A stretch of DNA of 45,194 nucleotides. It comes from Sphingomonadales bacterium (GTDB lineage Bacteria; Pseudomonadota; Alphaproteobacteria; Sphingomonadales; Sphingomonadaceae). The notes beneath the pieces are model-generated. The model saw only the letters and a program-made list of their open reading frames with translations. It had not been told where the DNA came from and made no database searches. Each line of letters opens with the position of its first letter. Position 1 is the stretch's first letter. The stretch lies in NCBI GenBank assembly GCA_025356275.1, contig JANXUK010000077.1:1-45194 (forward strand). The letters run 5' to 3'. Of this stretch, positions 8,549-16,301 are shown in pieces. Both the position numbers and the translations under genes were made by a program.

Positions 8549-9372
8549 GTTCGGGGCTCCATCAAGCGGCGTGCGGCGGCGACACATGGGGCGAGCCGGG
8601 CCTCGGCATCGAGCCCGGCGAGCGCACGGGGGCCCATCGGCACCTCCAGCCCGATCGGGCATTGCGGCCGCAAGGCGGCGATAAATGCGGCCAGCGGCAG
8701 CACGCCCTCGCCCGGTCCGAGGCGGTTGTTGCGGGCTATGTCGAAATAATCGGGGCCAACTGCGGCTTTGGAGGCGTCGCACAATTGCGCATAGGTGATC
8801 AGCGCCGGATCGACTGCAGCCAAACCCTCGGGCGTATCGCCGCCGCACAGCAGGTGCATCGCATCCACCAGAACCCCAGCATTGGGTGCGTCGGCGGCGC
8901 GCAGCAATGCCAGCGCCTGCGCCAGCGTGCCGATAGGCATCCCCGGCAGGAACTCCACCGTAACCGGCAGATTGTACGCCGCAGCGGTGCGGGCGAAGCT
9001 TGCGAATTCGGCGGCGGCGCGGGGGGCATCGGGTTCCAGCACGCAGGTATTCAGCCGGAGGGCACCCAATTCGACCAGCAGCGCGATGTCGGCTTGGGCG
9101 TCGGCGATGCTGGCGCCCGGGCGGATCAGGAAGCCCTCGCCCAGCGAGATTCGCACCCCGTTTGCGATCAGGGCGGCGCGGACTTCGCGCCTGAGCGCCG
9201 GATCATCGCGCAGGCTCCATACAGCGCCGCCCAGCGGATCGGCAGTAATCGGGCTCAACGCCAGCCCGATCGCGCCGCAGCCCAGCCGCGCCGCCAATTC
9301 CACAAACCCGGCGGGAGGCATGCCCAACCCGCTGATGAATTCGATCCCCAGCCGGTCCGCCGCAAATGTCAC
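8545..9372 (-). CDS. Sugar phosphate isomerase/epimerase-like TIM barrel protein
   Basis: A 275-residue AP-endonuclease-2/xylose-isomerase-like TIM barrel. Features seen are an N-terminal strand LGIEFISGLGMPP, PVTVEFLPGMPIGTLAQALAL with a metal-type Glu, GVLVDAMHLLCGG with Asp and His, and YAQLCDASKAA followed by GPGEGVLPLAAFIAAL and GLEVPMG. The Glu-Asp/His-Asp-Glu arrangement fits a divalent-metal isomerase, epimerase or aldolase-like enzyme. It overlaps both neighbours by four bases, so the three-gene unit is tightly coupled. The substrate is unknown; the name reflects family only. Confidence 0.78.
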   Translation of the reverse strand: MTFAADRLGIEFISGLGMPPAGFVELAARLGCGAIGLALSPITADPLGGAVWSLRDDPALRREVRAALIANGVRISLGEGFLIRPGASIADAQADIALLVELGALRLNTCVLEPDAPRAAAEFASFARTAAAYNLPVTVEFLPGMPIGTLAQALALLRAADAPNAGVLVDAMHLLCGGDTPEGLAAVDPALITYAQLCDASKAAVGPDYFDIARNNRLGPGEGVLPLAAFIAALRPQCPIGLEVPMGPRALAGLDAEARLAPCVAAARRLMEPRT

Positions 9373-9830
9373 GCGGGCGGACCGTCGCCGCGCGCATCGC
9401 GCAGCATCCGTGCGAACAGCTGAACCTCACCCACGCTATAGGCCGCAAGATTGGTGGTGATGATCGCGGCGATCCCGGCGCGCACCTGCCCGCTGGCCCT
9501 GAGCCCCAGCGGGGTCAGCGTCAGTTCGCTGCGGCGGCGGTCATCCGCTCCGGCCCGGGTGCTGATCAAGCCGGCGACGGTGAGGCGCACCAGCTCGGCC
9601 GTGATCAGGCTGCGCCCGATCTTGAAGGTGGCGGCAAGATCGCGCGGGTTGACCGGGCCATCCTCGATCAGGTTGAGGATAGAGGCGCCGCGCGGGCCCA
9701 GATCATACGCCGCGGTAACCGGGCCGGTGGCGCCGCGCAGGCTGCGATGAGCAAGGCCCAGCCCCTGACAGACGAGGGCAATTTCGGCCCAGGACAGCCC
9801 GCCCGTTTCTTCGGCGGCAATTCGCGGCAT
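9369..9830 (-). CDS. MarR family transcriptional regulator
   Basis: A 153-residue winged-helix protein: VNPRDLAATFKIGRSLITAE is the recognition region and LISTRAGADDRRRSELTLT is the wing with the DxRR signature. MarR proteins usually repress their own operon and respond to a phenolic or other small ligand. It is the first gene of a run with the TIM-barrel and NTF2-like genes and starts 131 bp after the SDR stop, so it may have its own promoter or be read through from the F420 unit. ATG 9830 is preferred; a longer open frame upstream mostly shadows the SDR gene. Confidence 0.85.
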   Translation of the reverse strand: MPRIAAEETGGLSWAEIALVCQGLGLAHRSLRGATGPVTAAYDLGPRGASILNLIEDGPVNPRDLAATFKIGRSLITAELVRLTVAGLISTRAGADDRRRSELTLTPLGLRASGQVRAGIAAIITTNLAAYSVGEVQLFARMLRDARGDGPPA

Positions 9831-9961
9831 GCTCCGTGGTTTGGCAGCGGATTTGCGCAAGATGTTACATCTTTCGGGTCGGATACCGTCCGGGTTGCAA
9901 CGCCTGGGCCGTGATTTTGATCCGGGGCGGAGCGCCTGGTGTGCCGGCTGGGCCATTGCGC

Positions 9962-10834
9962 TTACCCGGCCGCATCGGCGCGGGCATCGGGGGGCAGCAT
10001 CCAGCCGCCGGCGCCCTGGCTGCGCACCCAGCCGCCGGCGCCCCATGTGCCGCCATCGATCGGAATGATCGTGCCGGTGATATAGCTGGCCATGGCGGAG
10101 GCGAGAAACACCGCCAGATGGCCGCATTCGGCGTCTATGCCGGGGCGCCCGGCGGGGATGCGGCGGGCCAGCGCCTCGGCCTGCGCGGGGCTGGGCTGAG
10201 GCCATAGCGCGGGGTCGGTCACGTCTGACCCGGCGCCGGTGGTGCCGGGAGTGCGGGTGAAATCCGGCGCAATGGCGTTGACGCGGATGCCGTGATCGGA
10301 CAGTTCCACCGCCAGCGTGCGGGTCAAGTTGTTGATCCCCGCCTTGCACGCGGCATAGACCGCATAGCCCGGCGCGGCGCGCGCGCCCTCGATGCTGGTG
10401 ACATTGATGATCGCGCCGCCCCGTGCCCCGGCGATCATATGCGGGATCGCGGTGGATGTTGCGGTAAGGTTGCTGACTAGATTGAGGTCGATATGGCGGC
10501 GCCAGTTGGCGGGCGAGAGCTCTGCAAAGGCGCGCCGGCTGACCCCGCCGGCATTGTTGACCAGAATGTCGAGCCGGCCAAAATGCGCGGCGGACCGATC
10601 GACTGCGACCCGCAGCGCATCGGCGTCCATCACATCGGTCATGAGCGGCAGCGCGCGGCGGCCATATTCGGCGATGCGCTGCGCAGCTTCCTCGGCGCGG
10701 GGCGCGCTGCGGTCGATCACGCAGACATCGGCGCCATGTGCGGCGAGGCACAGCGCGATGGCCCGCCCGATGCCGCCGCCGCCGCCGGTGACGATTGCGG
10801 CTTGCCCGGCAAGGTTGAGGGTTCCGGTGTCCAT
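9962..10834 (-). CDS. SDR family oxidoreductase co-transcribed with cofC and fno
   Basis: Classical short-chain dehydrogenase of 290 residues: TGGGGGIGRAI (TGxxxGxG), NNAGG, Ser in VTSIEGARAAPGYAVYAACK and YxxxK at the end of the same segment, then SYITGTIIPIDGG. The Asp after the second strand (CVIDRS) favours NAD(H). The start at 10834 overlaps the cofC stop by one base (TGATG), and cofC abuts fno, so this SDR belongs to the F420 transcription unit. It carries no F420-binding fold, so any link is metabolic, such as acting on the substrate or product of an F420-dependent step. Confidence 0.88.
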   Translation of the reverse strand: MDTGTLNLAGQAAIVTGGGGGIGRAIALCLAAHGADVCVIDRSAPRAEEAAQRIAEYGRRALPLMTDVMDADALRVAVDRSAAHFGRLDILVNNAGGVSRRAFAELSPANWRRHIDLNLVSNLTATSTAIPHMIAGARGGAIINVTSIEGARAAPGYAVYAACKAGINNLTRTLAVELSDHGIRVNAIAPDFTRTPGTTGAGSDVTDPALWPQPSPAQAEALARRIPAGRPGIDAECGHLAVFLASAMASYITGTIIPIDGGTWGAGGWVRSQGAGGWMLPPDARADAAG

Positions 10835-11421
10835 CAGGGCTCCTTTGGCAGGCAAGATGACGCATCGGTCAGGTCTTGGGGCAGGTCGATATCGCGCGCC
10901 AGGCCCGGCGTGGCGATCAGGCGGTGGGTCAGGCCAAGCCGCGCGGCCGCGGCCTGATGCGCGGCGCAGCTGTCTGTGCCGAAGGCGAAGGTGAAGATGG
11001 CCGCCTCGGGCAGGGGCAGGGACAGGGCGTTGGTGCCGTTGGCATGGCGGTCGGGGGCGATGAGAACTTCGTTGTCGCGGGTGGAGAGCAGCAGCGCGAT
11101 ATCCTGTGAGGTGATCTGGGGGAGGTCGCCGGGGAGCACGATCAGCCGGCTGGCCCCATCCTCCACCGCCGCCAACAGCGCCGCCTGTAGCGCGGCATTG
11201 AGCCCGCCTCCGGGGTCGGGCATCAGTGCCACATCCAGCCCGTGGCGAGACGGCCCGATCAGCGCGATCTCATCCACCCCCGGCGTATCACGCGCCGCCG
11301 CCACCACCCGGCCCAGCATCGCTGCCACCAATACGCCGCGCGCCGCCGGGCTCAGCACGCCCGACAGGCGGAGCTTGGCGGTCTCGGGCGGCTTGACCGG
11401 GATGACGACCCGCGTGGTCAT
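10834..11421 (-). CDS. cofC: Phospholactate-type guanylyltransferase of F420 synthesis
   Basis: CofC family (195 residues): activates 2-phospho-L-lactate, phosphoenolpyruvate (FbiD) or 3-phosphoglycerate with GTP to the guanylyl donor used by CofD. Seen: the start VVIPVKPPETAKLRLSGVL, the nucleotidyltransferase segment DPGGGLNAALQAAL, RLIVLPGDLPQIT with the metal-type GD, and APDRHANGTNALSLPLP. Family membership is clear, but which three-carbon phosphoacid is used cannot be read by eye. It directly follows fno (stop and start abut) and overlaps the SDR start. Confidence 0.9.
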   Translation of the reverse strand: MTTRVVIPVKPPETAKLRLSGVLSPAARGVLVAAMLGRVVAAARDTPGVDEIALIGPSRHGLDVALMPDPGGGLNAALQAALLAAVEDGASRLIVLPGDLPQITSQDIALLLSTRDNEVLIAPDRHANGTNALSLPLPEAAIFTFAFGTDSCAAHQAAAARLGLTHRLIATPGLARDIDLPQDLTDASSCLPKEP

Positions 11422-12069
11422 TCAAACAGCCGGCGCGGTCGTCAGCCCGGTGAAACGGATGCCCGCGCCGTCGGCGGCATAGGTCTTGTTGAGATAGATC
11501 AGCACGCTGGTCAGCGCCTCCGCCGCTGCCGAATTGGCCAGCGCGCCCCCAGAGAGCCCGCGCAAACCCATGTCGGCGGCCAGCCCGATCACCACATTGC
11601 GCGCGGGCACATCGTCCCCGAAGACCAGCACGTCGCAATCGACCAGGGCATCGGTATCGAGGATATGCGCCGCGACATTGTGAAACCCGCTGACCAGCCG
11701 CACGGCGGGGCCAAGCAACGCCGCCGCCGTCTGCGCCGCCGAGCCCGCCGCCGGCAATTGCACCCGCATCACCTTGGGCGGGACCAGCGGCACCGTAGTA
11801 TCCACCACCACCGCATCGCCGATATGCGGCGCGATCTCGGCCAAGGTCGCCGCCTGCGCCGCGAAGGGCACGGTGACGATCAGCACCTCCTGCCCCGCCG
11901 CCATTGCGGCATTGGTGCCGCCCGTGCGCGCGCCGATTTCGGTGGCGGTGGCGCGCGCCCGCTCTCCGTCGCGTGAGCCGATGCTGACGCTGTGCCCCGC
12001 CTTGGCCAGCCGCCGCGCGATCGCCTTGCCGAGGTGGCCGGTGCCGCCGATGATCCCGATTGCCGCCAT
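11422..12069 (-). CDS. npdG: F420H2:NADP+ oxidoreductase (Fno/NpdG)
   Basis: Exchanges hydride between NADPH and F420, supplying reduced F420. The 215-residue protein begins with the dinucleotide fold IGIIGGTGHLGKAIARRLAKAG, then SIGSRDGERA, whose Ser-Arg fits NADP phosphate binding. Further Fno-like landmarks are VIVTVPF-type and VVVDTTVPLVPPKV segments, SGFHNVAAHILD and DVLVFGDDVPARN. A strong Shine-Dalgarno (AAGAAGGAAG) lies 7 bp before ATG 12069. It leads the - strand unit and is divergent from cofE across 134 bp. Its placement beside all four synthesis genes supports true F420 specificity. Confidence 0.88.
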   Translation of the reverse strand: MAAIGIIGGTGHLGKAIARRLAKAGHSVSIGSRDGERARATATEIGARTGGTNAAMAAGQEVLIVTVPFAAQAATLAEIAPHIGDAVVVDTTVPLVPPKVMRVQLPAAGSAAQTAAALLGPAVRLVSGFHNVAAHILDTDALVDCDVLVFGDDVPARNVVIGLAADMGLRGLSGGALANSAAAEALTSVLIYLNKTYAADGAGIRFTGLTTAPAV

Positions 12070-12203
12070 GGCGATGCTTCCTTCTTGCAAGTGGCCCCTC
12101 ATTGCCGGCAGGAGCTGGGGGCGCCTAGCGCTAATTTGAATTGCGCCGGTTTGGCGAATGGGATCGGTCGGGCGATATGGATGGTGCGGGAGGAAGGTTG
12201 AGC
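12070..12203. promoter_or_regulatory. Divergent promoter region between fno and cofE
   Basis: The 134-bp gap between the two F420 transcription units must contain both promoters. No convincing -35/-10 pair was found by eye. An 8-bp perfect palindrome TAGCGCTA (12126-12133) sits inside a looser GGCGC/GCGCC inverted repeat and is a possible operator. Shine-Dalgarno sequences are visible at both ends (AAGAAGGAAG for fno, GGGAGGAAGG for cofE). Confidence 0.45.
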
Positions 12204-12959
12204 GTGGCGGTGCTGAGCGGGCTGCCGCTGTTCGCACCGGGACAGGCCTTGGCACCCGCAATCGTCGCAGCGGCGGCGCGGCAGGGCGAGACCTTGGGCG
12301 CGGATGACGTGCTGGTGGTGGCACAGAAGATCGTGTCGAAGGCCGAGGGCCGGCAGGTCGCTTTGGCCGGAGTGGCCATCACGGCGGCGGGGCATGATCT
12401 GGCCAGACGGACCGGGCGGGCGCCGGCTTTGGCGCAGCTGATCCTCGACGAAAGCAGTGCGATTTTGCGCGCTTCCCCCGCCGCGATCATCGCAAGGCAC
12501 CATAGCGGGCATGTGCTGGCCAATGCCGGGATCGATGCCTCGAATGTTGCGGGGGGGGATGCGGATGAAGTGCTGATCTGGCCGGCGGACCCTGATGCCA
12601 GCGCGCGGGCTTTACGGGCGGAACTGGCGGCGTTGTTGGGCGCGGCGCCGGCGGTGGTGATCGCCGATTCGCTGGGGCGGGCGTGGCGGCAGGGTACGAT
12701 CGGCACCGCAATCGGCGCGGCGGGCATCGCGGCGCTCGACGATCAGCGCGGGCAGAGCGACCTCTATGGCCGCACCTTGCAGGCGACGGTGATCGCGGTG
12801 GCTGATGCCATCGCTGCCGCCGCTGTGCTGGCGATGGGCGAGGGCGCGCAGGGTACGCCGGTTGCCATCGTGCGCGGCGCCGGCGCCTGGACTACGGCGG
12901 AAGATGGCCCCGGCGCGGCGGCGGGGCTCAGGCCGGTGGCGCAGGATATGTTTACATGA
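12204..12959 (+). CDS. cofE: Coenzyme F420-0:L-glutamate ligase
   Basis: GTP-dependent ligase adding gamma-linked glutamates to F420-0. The 251-residue protein shows GLPLFAPGQALAPAIV, DVLVVAQKIVSKAEGRQV, a run of small residues around HHSGHVLANAGIDASNV, VVIADSLGRAWRQGTIGTAI and LYGRTLQATVIAVADAIAAA, all typical CofE blocks. I choose GTG 12204 because GGGAGGAAGG lies just upstream; ATG 12177 is an in-frame alternative. It is stand-alone: it lacks the C-terminal FMN domain found in FbiB. It leads the cofE-cofD-fbiC unit. Confidence 0.92.
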   Translation: MAVLSGLPLFAPGQALAPAIVAAAARQGETLGADDVLVVAQKIVSKAEGRQVALAGVAITAAGHDLARRTGRAPALAQLILDESSAILRASPAAIIARHHSGHVLANAGIDASNVAGGDADEVLIWPADPDASARALRAELAALLGAAPAVVIADSLGRAWRQGTIGTAIGAAGIAALDDQRGQSDLYGRTLQATVIAVADAIAAAAVLAMGEGAQGTPVAIVRGAGAWTTAEDGPGAAAGLRPVAQDMFT

Positions 12960-12993
12960 GGCGGAGCCGGGGGATCACATGAGGCGGAGCCGG
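12956..12993 (+). repeat. Short direct repeat at the cofE/cofD junction
   Basis: The 15-mer ATGAGGCGGAGCCGG occurs at 12956-12970 and again at 12979-12993, offset 23 bp. The first copy overlaps the cofE stop as ATGA but is out of frame with cofD; the second carries the cofD start. It looks like a small tandem duplication that moved cofD away from an overlapping start. Confidence 0.75.
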
Positions 12994-13950
12994 AAAAGCG
13001 ACGGACAGGGCCATGTTCTCGCGCTGTCGGGCGGAGTCGGGGGCGCCAAGCTGGCGGCGGGGCTGGCGGCGGTTTTGGCGCCTGAGCGGCTGACCATCAT
13101 CGTCAACACCGGCGATGATTTTGAGCATCTGGGGCTGACCATCTGCCCCGATATCGATTCGGTGGTCTATGCGCTGGCTGGGCTCAATGACACGGCGCGC
13201 GGCTGGGGCGTGGCGGACGAAAGCTGGCATGCGCTGGGCATGCTCGGGCGTTTGGGCGAGGCCGACTGGTTTCAGCTCGGCGACCGCGATCTGGCGATGC
13301 ATATCGCGCGCAGCTGGCGGATGCGGGAGGGTGAGAGCCTGAGCGCAGTGACGGCGCGGCTCTCGGCTGGGCTGGGGATCGCGCATCGGGTGGCGCCGAT
13401 GAGCGATGATGCGCTGCGCACGATGATCGAAACCGACGCCGGCTGGATGGAGTTCCAACGCTGGTTCGTGGGCGAGCGCTGCGCACCTGCGGTACGCGGC
13501 ATCAAGTTTGAGGGGGAGGCGGGAATGTCGCCGGCCTTGGCACAGGCGCTGGCGCGCGACGATCTGGCGGTGGTGGTGGTGTGTCCTTCGAATCCCTACC
13601 TATCGGTCGATCCGATCCTGGCGGTGGCCGGCGTGCGTGCCGCTTTGGGGGACGTGAATGTGCCGCGCGTCGCCGTATCGCCGCTGATCGGGGGCAAGGC
13701 GGTGAAGGGGCCATTGGGCGCGCTGCTGGCCGATCTGGCGGGCGGGGCCGATAATGCGGCGATCGCGCGGCATTACGGCGGGCTGATCGACCATCTGGTG
13801 ATCGACCGCTCCGACGATGCCGGGGCGGAGGGATTGCATGCACAGGGCCTTTGCGTCACCGTCACCGATACGCTGATGCGCGGGGTCGAGGATCAGGCCC
13901 GGCTGGCGCGCGCGGTTCTGGGCGCGGTGAAGGTGGAAGCGGATTTGTGA
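12979..13950 (+). CDS. cofD: 2-phospho-L-lactate transferase (F420-0 synthesis)
   Basis: Transfers the phospholactyl-type group from the CofC product to the 7,8-didemethyl-8-hydroxy-5-deazariboflavin core. The 323-residue protein begins with the LSGGVGGAKLAAGLA loop, then IIVNTGDDFEHLGLTICPD, YALAGLNDTARGWGV, WFQLGDRDLAMHIA, CPSNPYLSVDPIL and SPLIGGKAVKGP, all diagnostic of CofD/FbiA. The start is the ATG in the second copy of a 15-bp repeat. Its stop overlaps the fbiC start by one base (TGATG). Confidence 0.95.
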   Translation: MRRSRKSDGQGHVLALSGGVGGAKLAAGLAAVLAPERLTIIVNTGDDFEHLGLTICPDIDSVVYALAGLNDTARGWGVADESWHALGMLGRLGEADWFQLGDRDLAMHIARSWRMREGESLSAVTARLSAGLGIAHRVAPMSDDALRTMIETDAGWMEFQRWFVGERCAPAVRGIKFEGEAGMSPALAQALARDDLAVVVVCPSNPYLSVDPILAVAGVRAALGDVNVPRVAVSPLIGGKAVKGPLGALLADLAGGADNAAIARHYGGLIDHLVIDRSDDAGAEGLHAQGLCVTVTDTLMRGVEDQARLARAVLGAVKVEADL

Positions 13951-16301
13951 TGATTCTCGCACCCGATAGCGCGCTGATCGCCGACCTGCTGGCACTGCCG
14001 TTGGACGTGCTGATGGCGCGGGCGCGCGACCGGCGGGAGGGGCGCGGTCCGGCGCGGCTGACCTATTCGCGCAAGGTGTTTATCCCGTTGACCCGGCTGT
14101 GCGCCGATGTCTGCCATTATTGCACCTTTGCCGCCGCGCCCTCACAAGTGCCGGCGCCGTTCCTGACGCTGGACGAGGTGCTGGTTATTGCCCGGGCCGG
14201 AGCGGCGGCGGGGTGCAAGGAGGCGCTCTTCACGCTGGGCGATGCGCCCGAGCGGCGGTATGCGGCGGCTCGCGAGTGGCTGGCGGCCGCAGGGTTTGCG
14301 CGGACGCTGGATTATGTCCGCCACTGCGCCGAGGCGGTGCTGCGCGAGACGGGCCTGTTGCCGCATATCAATGCCGGGCTGATGGATGCGGCGGATTATG
14401 CCGCGTTCAAGCCGGTGGCGGCGTCCTGCGGCCTGATGTTGGAGAGTGTGGCGGACTTGGGCGCGAAGGGCAGCGCGCATTATGGCTCGCCCGACAAGGT
14501 GCCGGCTTTGCGATTGGCTTCGCTGGCGGCGGCGGGCGCGGCTATGATGCCCGTGACCAGCGGCATCTTGTGCGGGATTGGCGAGAGAGCTGAGGAGCGG
14601 TTGGCGTCGCTGGTCGCTCTGCGCGACTTGCATGCCGCGCACGGGGCTTTGCAAGAAGTCATCATCCAGAATTTCTGCCCCAAGCCGGGCACGAAGATGG
14701 CCGGGGCGCCCGCATTGTCCGAGGCGGAATTCCTGCGCGTGGTGGCGGCGGCGCGGATTGTCCTGCCCAATGATGTCAGCGTGCAGGTGCCGCCGAACCT
14801 CAATGACGCGCGTCTAGCCGCGCTGATCGACGCCGGGATCGACGATTGGGGTGGGATTTCGCCGGTTACGATCGATCACGTCAACCCCGAAGCGCCTTGG
14901 CCCGAGGTTGAGCGGCTGGCGGCGATTTGTGCTGCAAAGGGCCTGCCATTGGTCGAGCGGCTGACCGCCTATCCGCGCTTTGTCCGCGATGCGTTTGGCG
15001 TGGGCGCGGCGAAGGGCTGGATCGATAAAACGCTGGCCCCGGCGGTGCTGCGGCTGGCCGACAGCGAGGGTCTGGCGCGTGACTCGGCGTGGAGTCCGGG
15101 GGTGGTCGAAGCCGCTCCGGGGAGCCCCTCGGCGCCTCTGGGCGCCCAGCATGCGGGGCCGGTGGCGGTGAGCCTGCACCGTATCCTCGATCGCGCGGCG
15201 GGCGGGTTTGCGCTGAGCGAGGCGGAGATCGTCACGCTGTTTTCGGCACGCGGCGCGGCGGCAGCGGCGGTGGTTGCGGCGGCGGATGCTTTGCGGCGCG
15301 AGGTCAAGGGCGACACCGTGACCTTCGTGATCAACCGCAACATCAATTACACCAATATCTGCACGCATTCCTGCAGCTTCTGCGCCTTTTCAAAGTCGTC
15401 CGCGAAATCCGGCATGCGCGATCCCGGCTATGTGCTGGATTTCGGCGAAGTGGCCGAACGCGCGGCGGATGCGGTGGCGCGGGGGGCCTCCGAAGTGTGC
15501 CTGCAAGGCGGTATCCACCCCAGCTACACCGGCGACACCTATGCCGGGATAGTTTCGGCGGTGAAGGCGCGGTGCCCCGATCTGCATGTCCATGCTTTCT
15601 CACCGCTGGAGGTCAGTCAGGGCGCGCGGACTTTGGGTGTCACCGTGGGCGACTATCTGGCGCGGCTGCGCGATCTCGGGCTGGGCTCGCTGCCAGGGAC
15701 GGCGGCGGAGATTTTGAGCGACGATGTGCGGGCGCGGATTTGCCCCGACAAACTGCCCACGGCAGAGTGGCTGGCCGTGGTGAGCGCGGCGCATCGCGCG
15801 GGCCTGCCGACCACCGCCACGATCATGTTCGGGCATTGTGAGGGGCCGGAGCATTGGGCCAGGCATCTGCTGGCGATCCGCAATCTTCAGGGCGAGACCG
15901 GGGGCTTTACCGAATTCGTGCCGCTGCCGCTCGTGCATATGGAAGCGCCGATGTACCGGCGCGGGCAATCGCGCCGGGGGCCCAGCTGGCGCGAGGCGGT
16001 GATGATGCATGCGGTGGCGCGGATCGTGCTGCACGGGCGGATTTCGTCGATCCAGGCGAGCTGGGTCAAGCTGGGGATGCCGGGTGCGGCGGCGGTGTTG
16101 AACGCGGGGGTCAATGATCTGGGCGGCGTGCTGATGAATGAGAGCATCAGCCGGGCGGCCGGCGCGGCGCATGGGCAGGAGGTTGGCGTGGCCGAGCTTA
16201 TCGCTGCTGCCAGCAGTGCCGGGCGGACCTTGCGCCGGCGCAGCACGCTGTATCGCGATATGGGGCCGGCGGAGGGGTGGCTGGCGCTGGAGCCCGCTTA
16301 A
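13950..16301 (+). CDS. fbiC: FO synthase, CofG-CofH fusion
   Basis: Two radical-SAM domains in one 783-residue chain make the deazaflavin FO from tyrosine and a flavin-pathway pyrimidine. The first (CofG-like, about 40-365) has CADVCHYC with cluster cysteines near 51, 55 and 58. An Ala/Pro-rich linker (about 375-410) leads to the CofH-like half with CTHSCSFC (cysteines near 471, 475, 478), NRNINYTNI, CLQGGIHP and SIQASWVKLG. The order matches actinobacterial FbiC rather than the split archaeal proteins. The start overlaps the cofD stop. Its stop interlocks with that of the converging DUF1501 gene, leaving no room for a separate terminator. Confidence 0.96.
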   Translation: MILAPDSALIADLLALPLDVLMARARDRREGRGPARLTYSRKVFIPLTRLCADVCHYCTFAAAPSQVPAPFLTLDEVLVIARAGAAAGCKEALFTLGDAPERRYAAAREWLAAAGFARTLDYVRHCAEAVLRETGLLPHINAGLMDAADYAAFKPVAASCGLMLESVADLGAKGSAHYGSPDKVPALRLASLAAAGAAMMPVTSGILCGIGERAEERLASLVALRDLHAAHGALQEVIIQNFCPKPGTKMAGAPALSEAEFLRVVAAARIVLPNDVSVQVPPNLNDARLAALIDAGIDDWGGISPVTIDHVNPEAPWPEVERLAAICAAKGLPLVERLTAYPRFVRDAFGVGAAKGWIDKTLAPAVLRLADSEGLARDSAWSPGVVEAAPGSPSAPLGAQHAGPVAVSLHRILDRAAGGFALSEAEIVTLFSARGAAAAAVVAAADALRREVKGDTVTFVINRNINYTNICTHSCSFCAFSKSSAKSGMRDPGYVLDFGEVAERAADAVARGASEVCLQGGIHPSYTGDTYAGIVSAVKARCPDLHVHAFSPLEVSQGARTLGVTVGDYLARLRDLGLGSLPGTAAEILSDDVRARICPDKLPTAEWLAVVSAAHRAGLPTTATIMFGHCEGPEHWARHLLAIRNLQGETGGFTEFVPLPLVHMEAPMYRRGQSRRGPSWREAVMMHAVARIVLHGRISSIQASWVKLGMPGAAAVLNAGVNDLGGVLMNESISRAAGAAHGQEVGVAELIAAASSAGRTLRRRSTLYRDMGPAEGWLALEPA

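Noticed and set aside
12126-12133. TAGCGCTA as a proven F420 operator
   Set aside because: An 8-bp palindrome is expected by chance; kept only as a weak note in the divergent promoter region.
12141-12203. TTG 12141 or ATG 12177 as cofE start
   Set aside because: The strongest Shine-Dalgarno sits just before GTG 12204 and the conserved CofE sequence begins there; ATG 12177 is kept only as an alternative.
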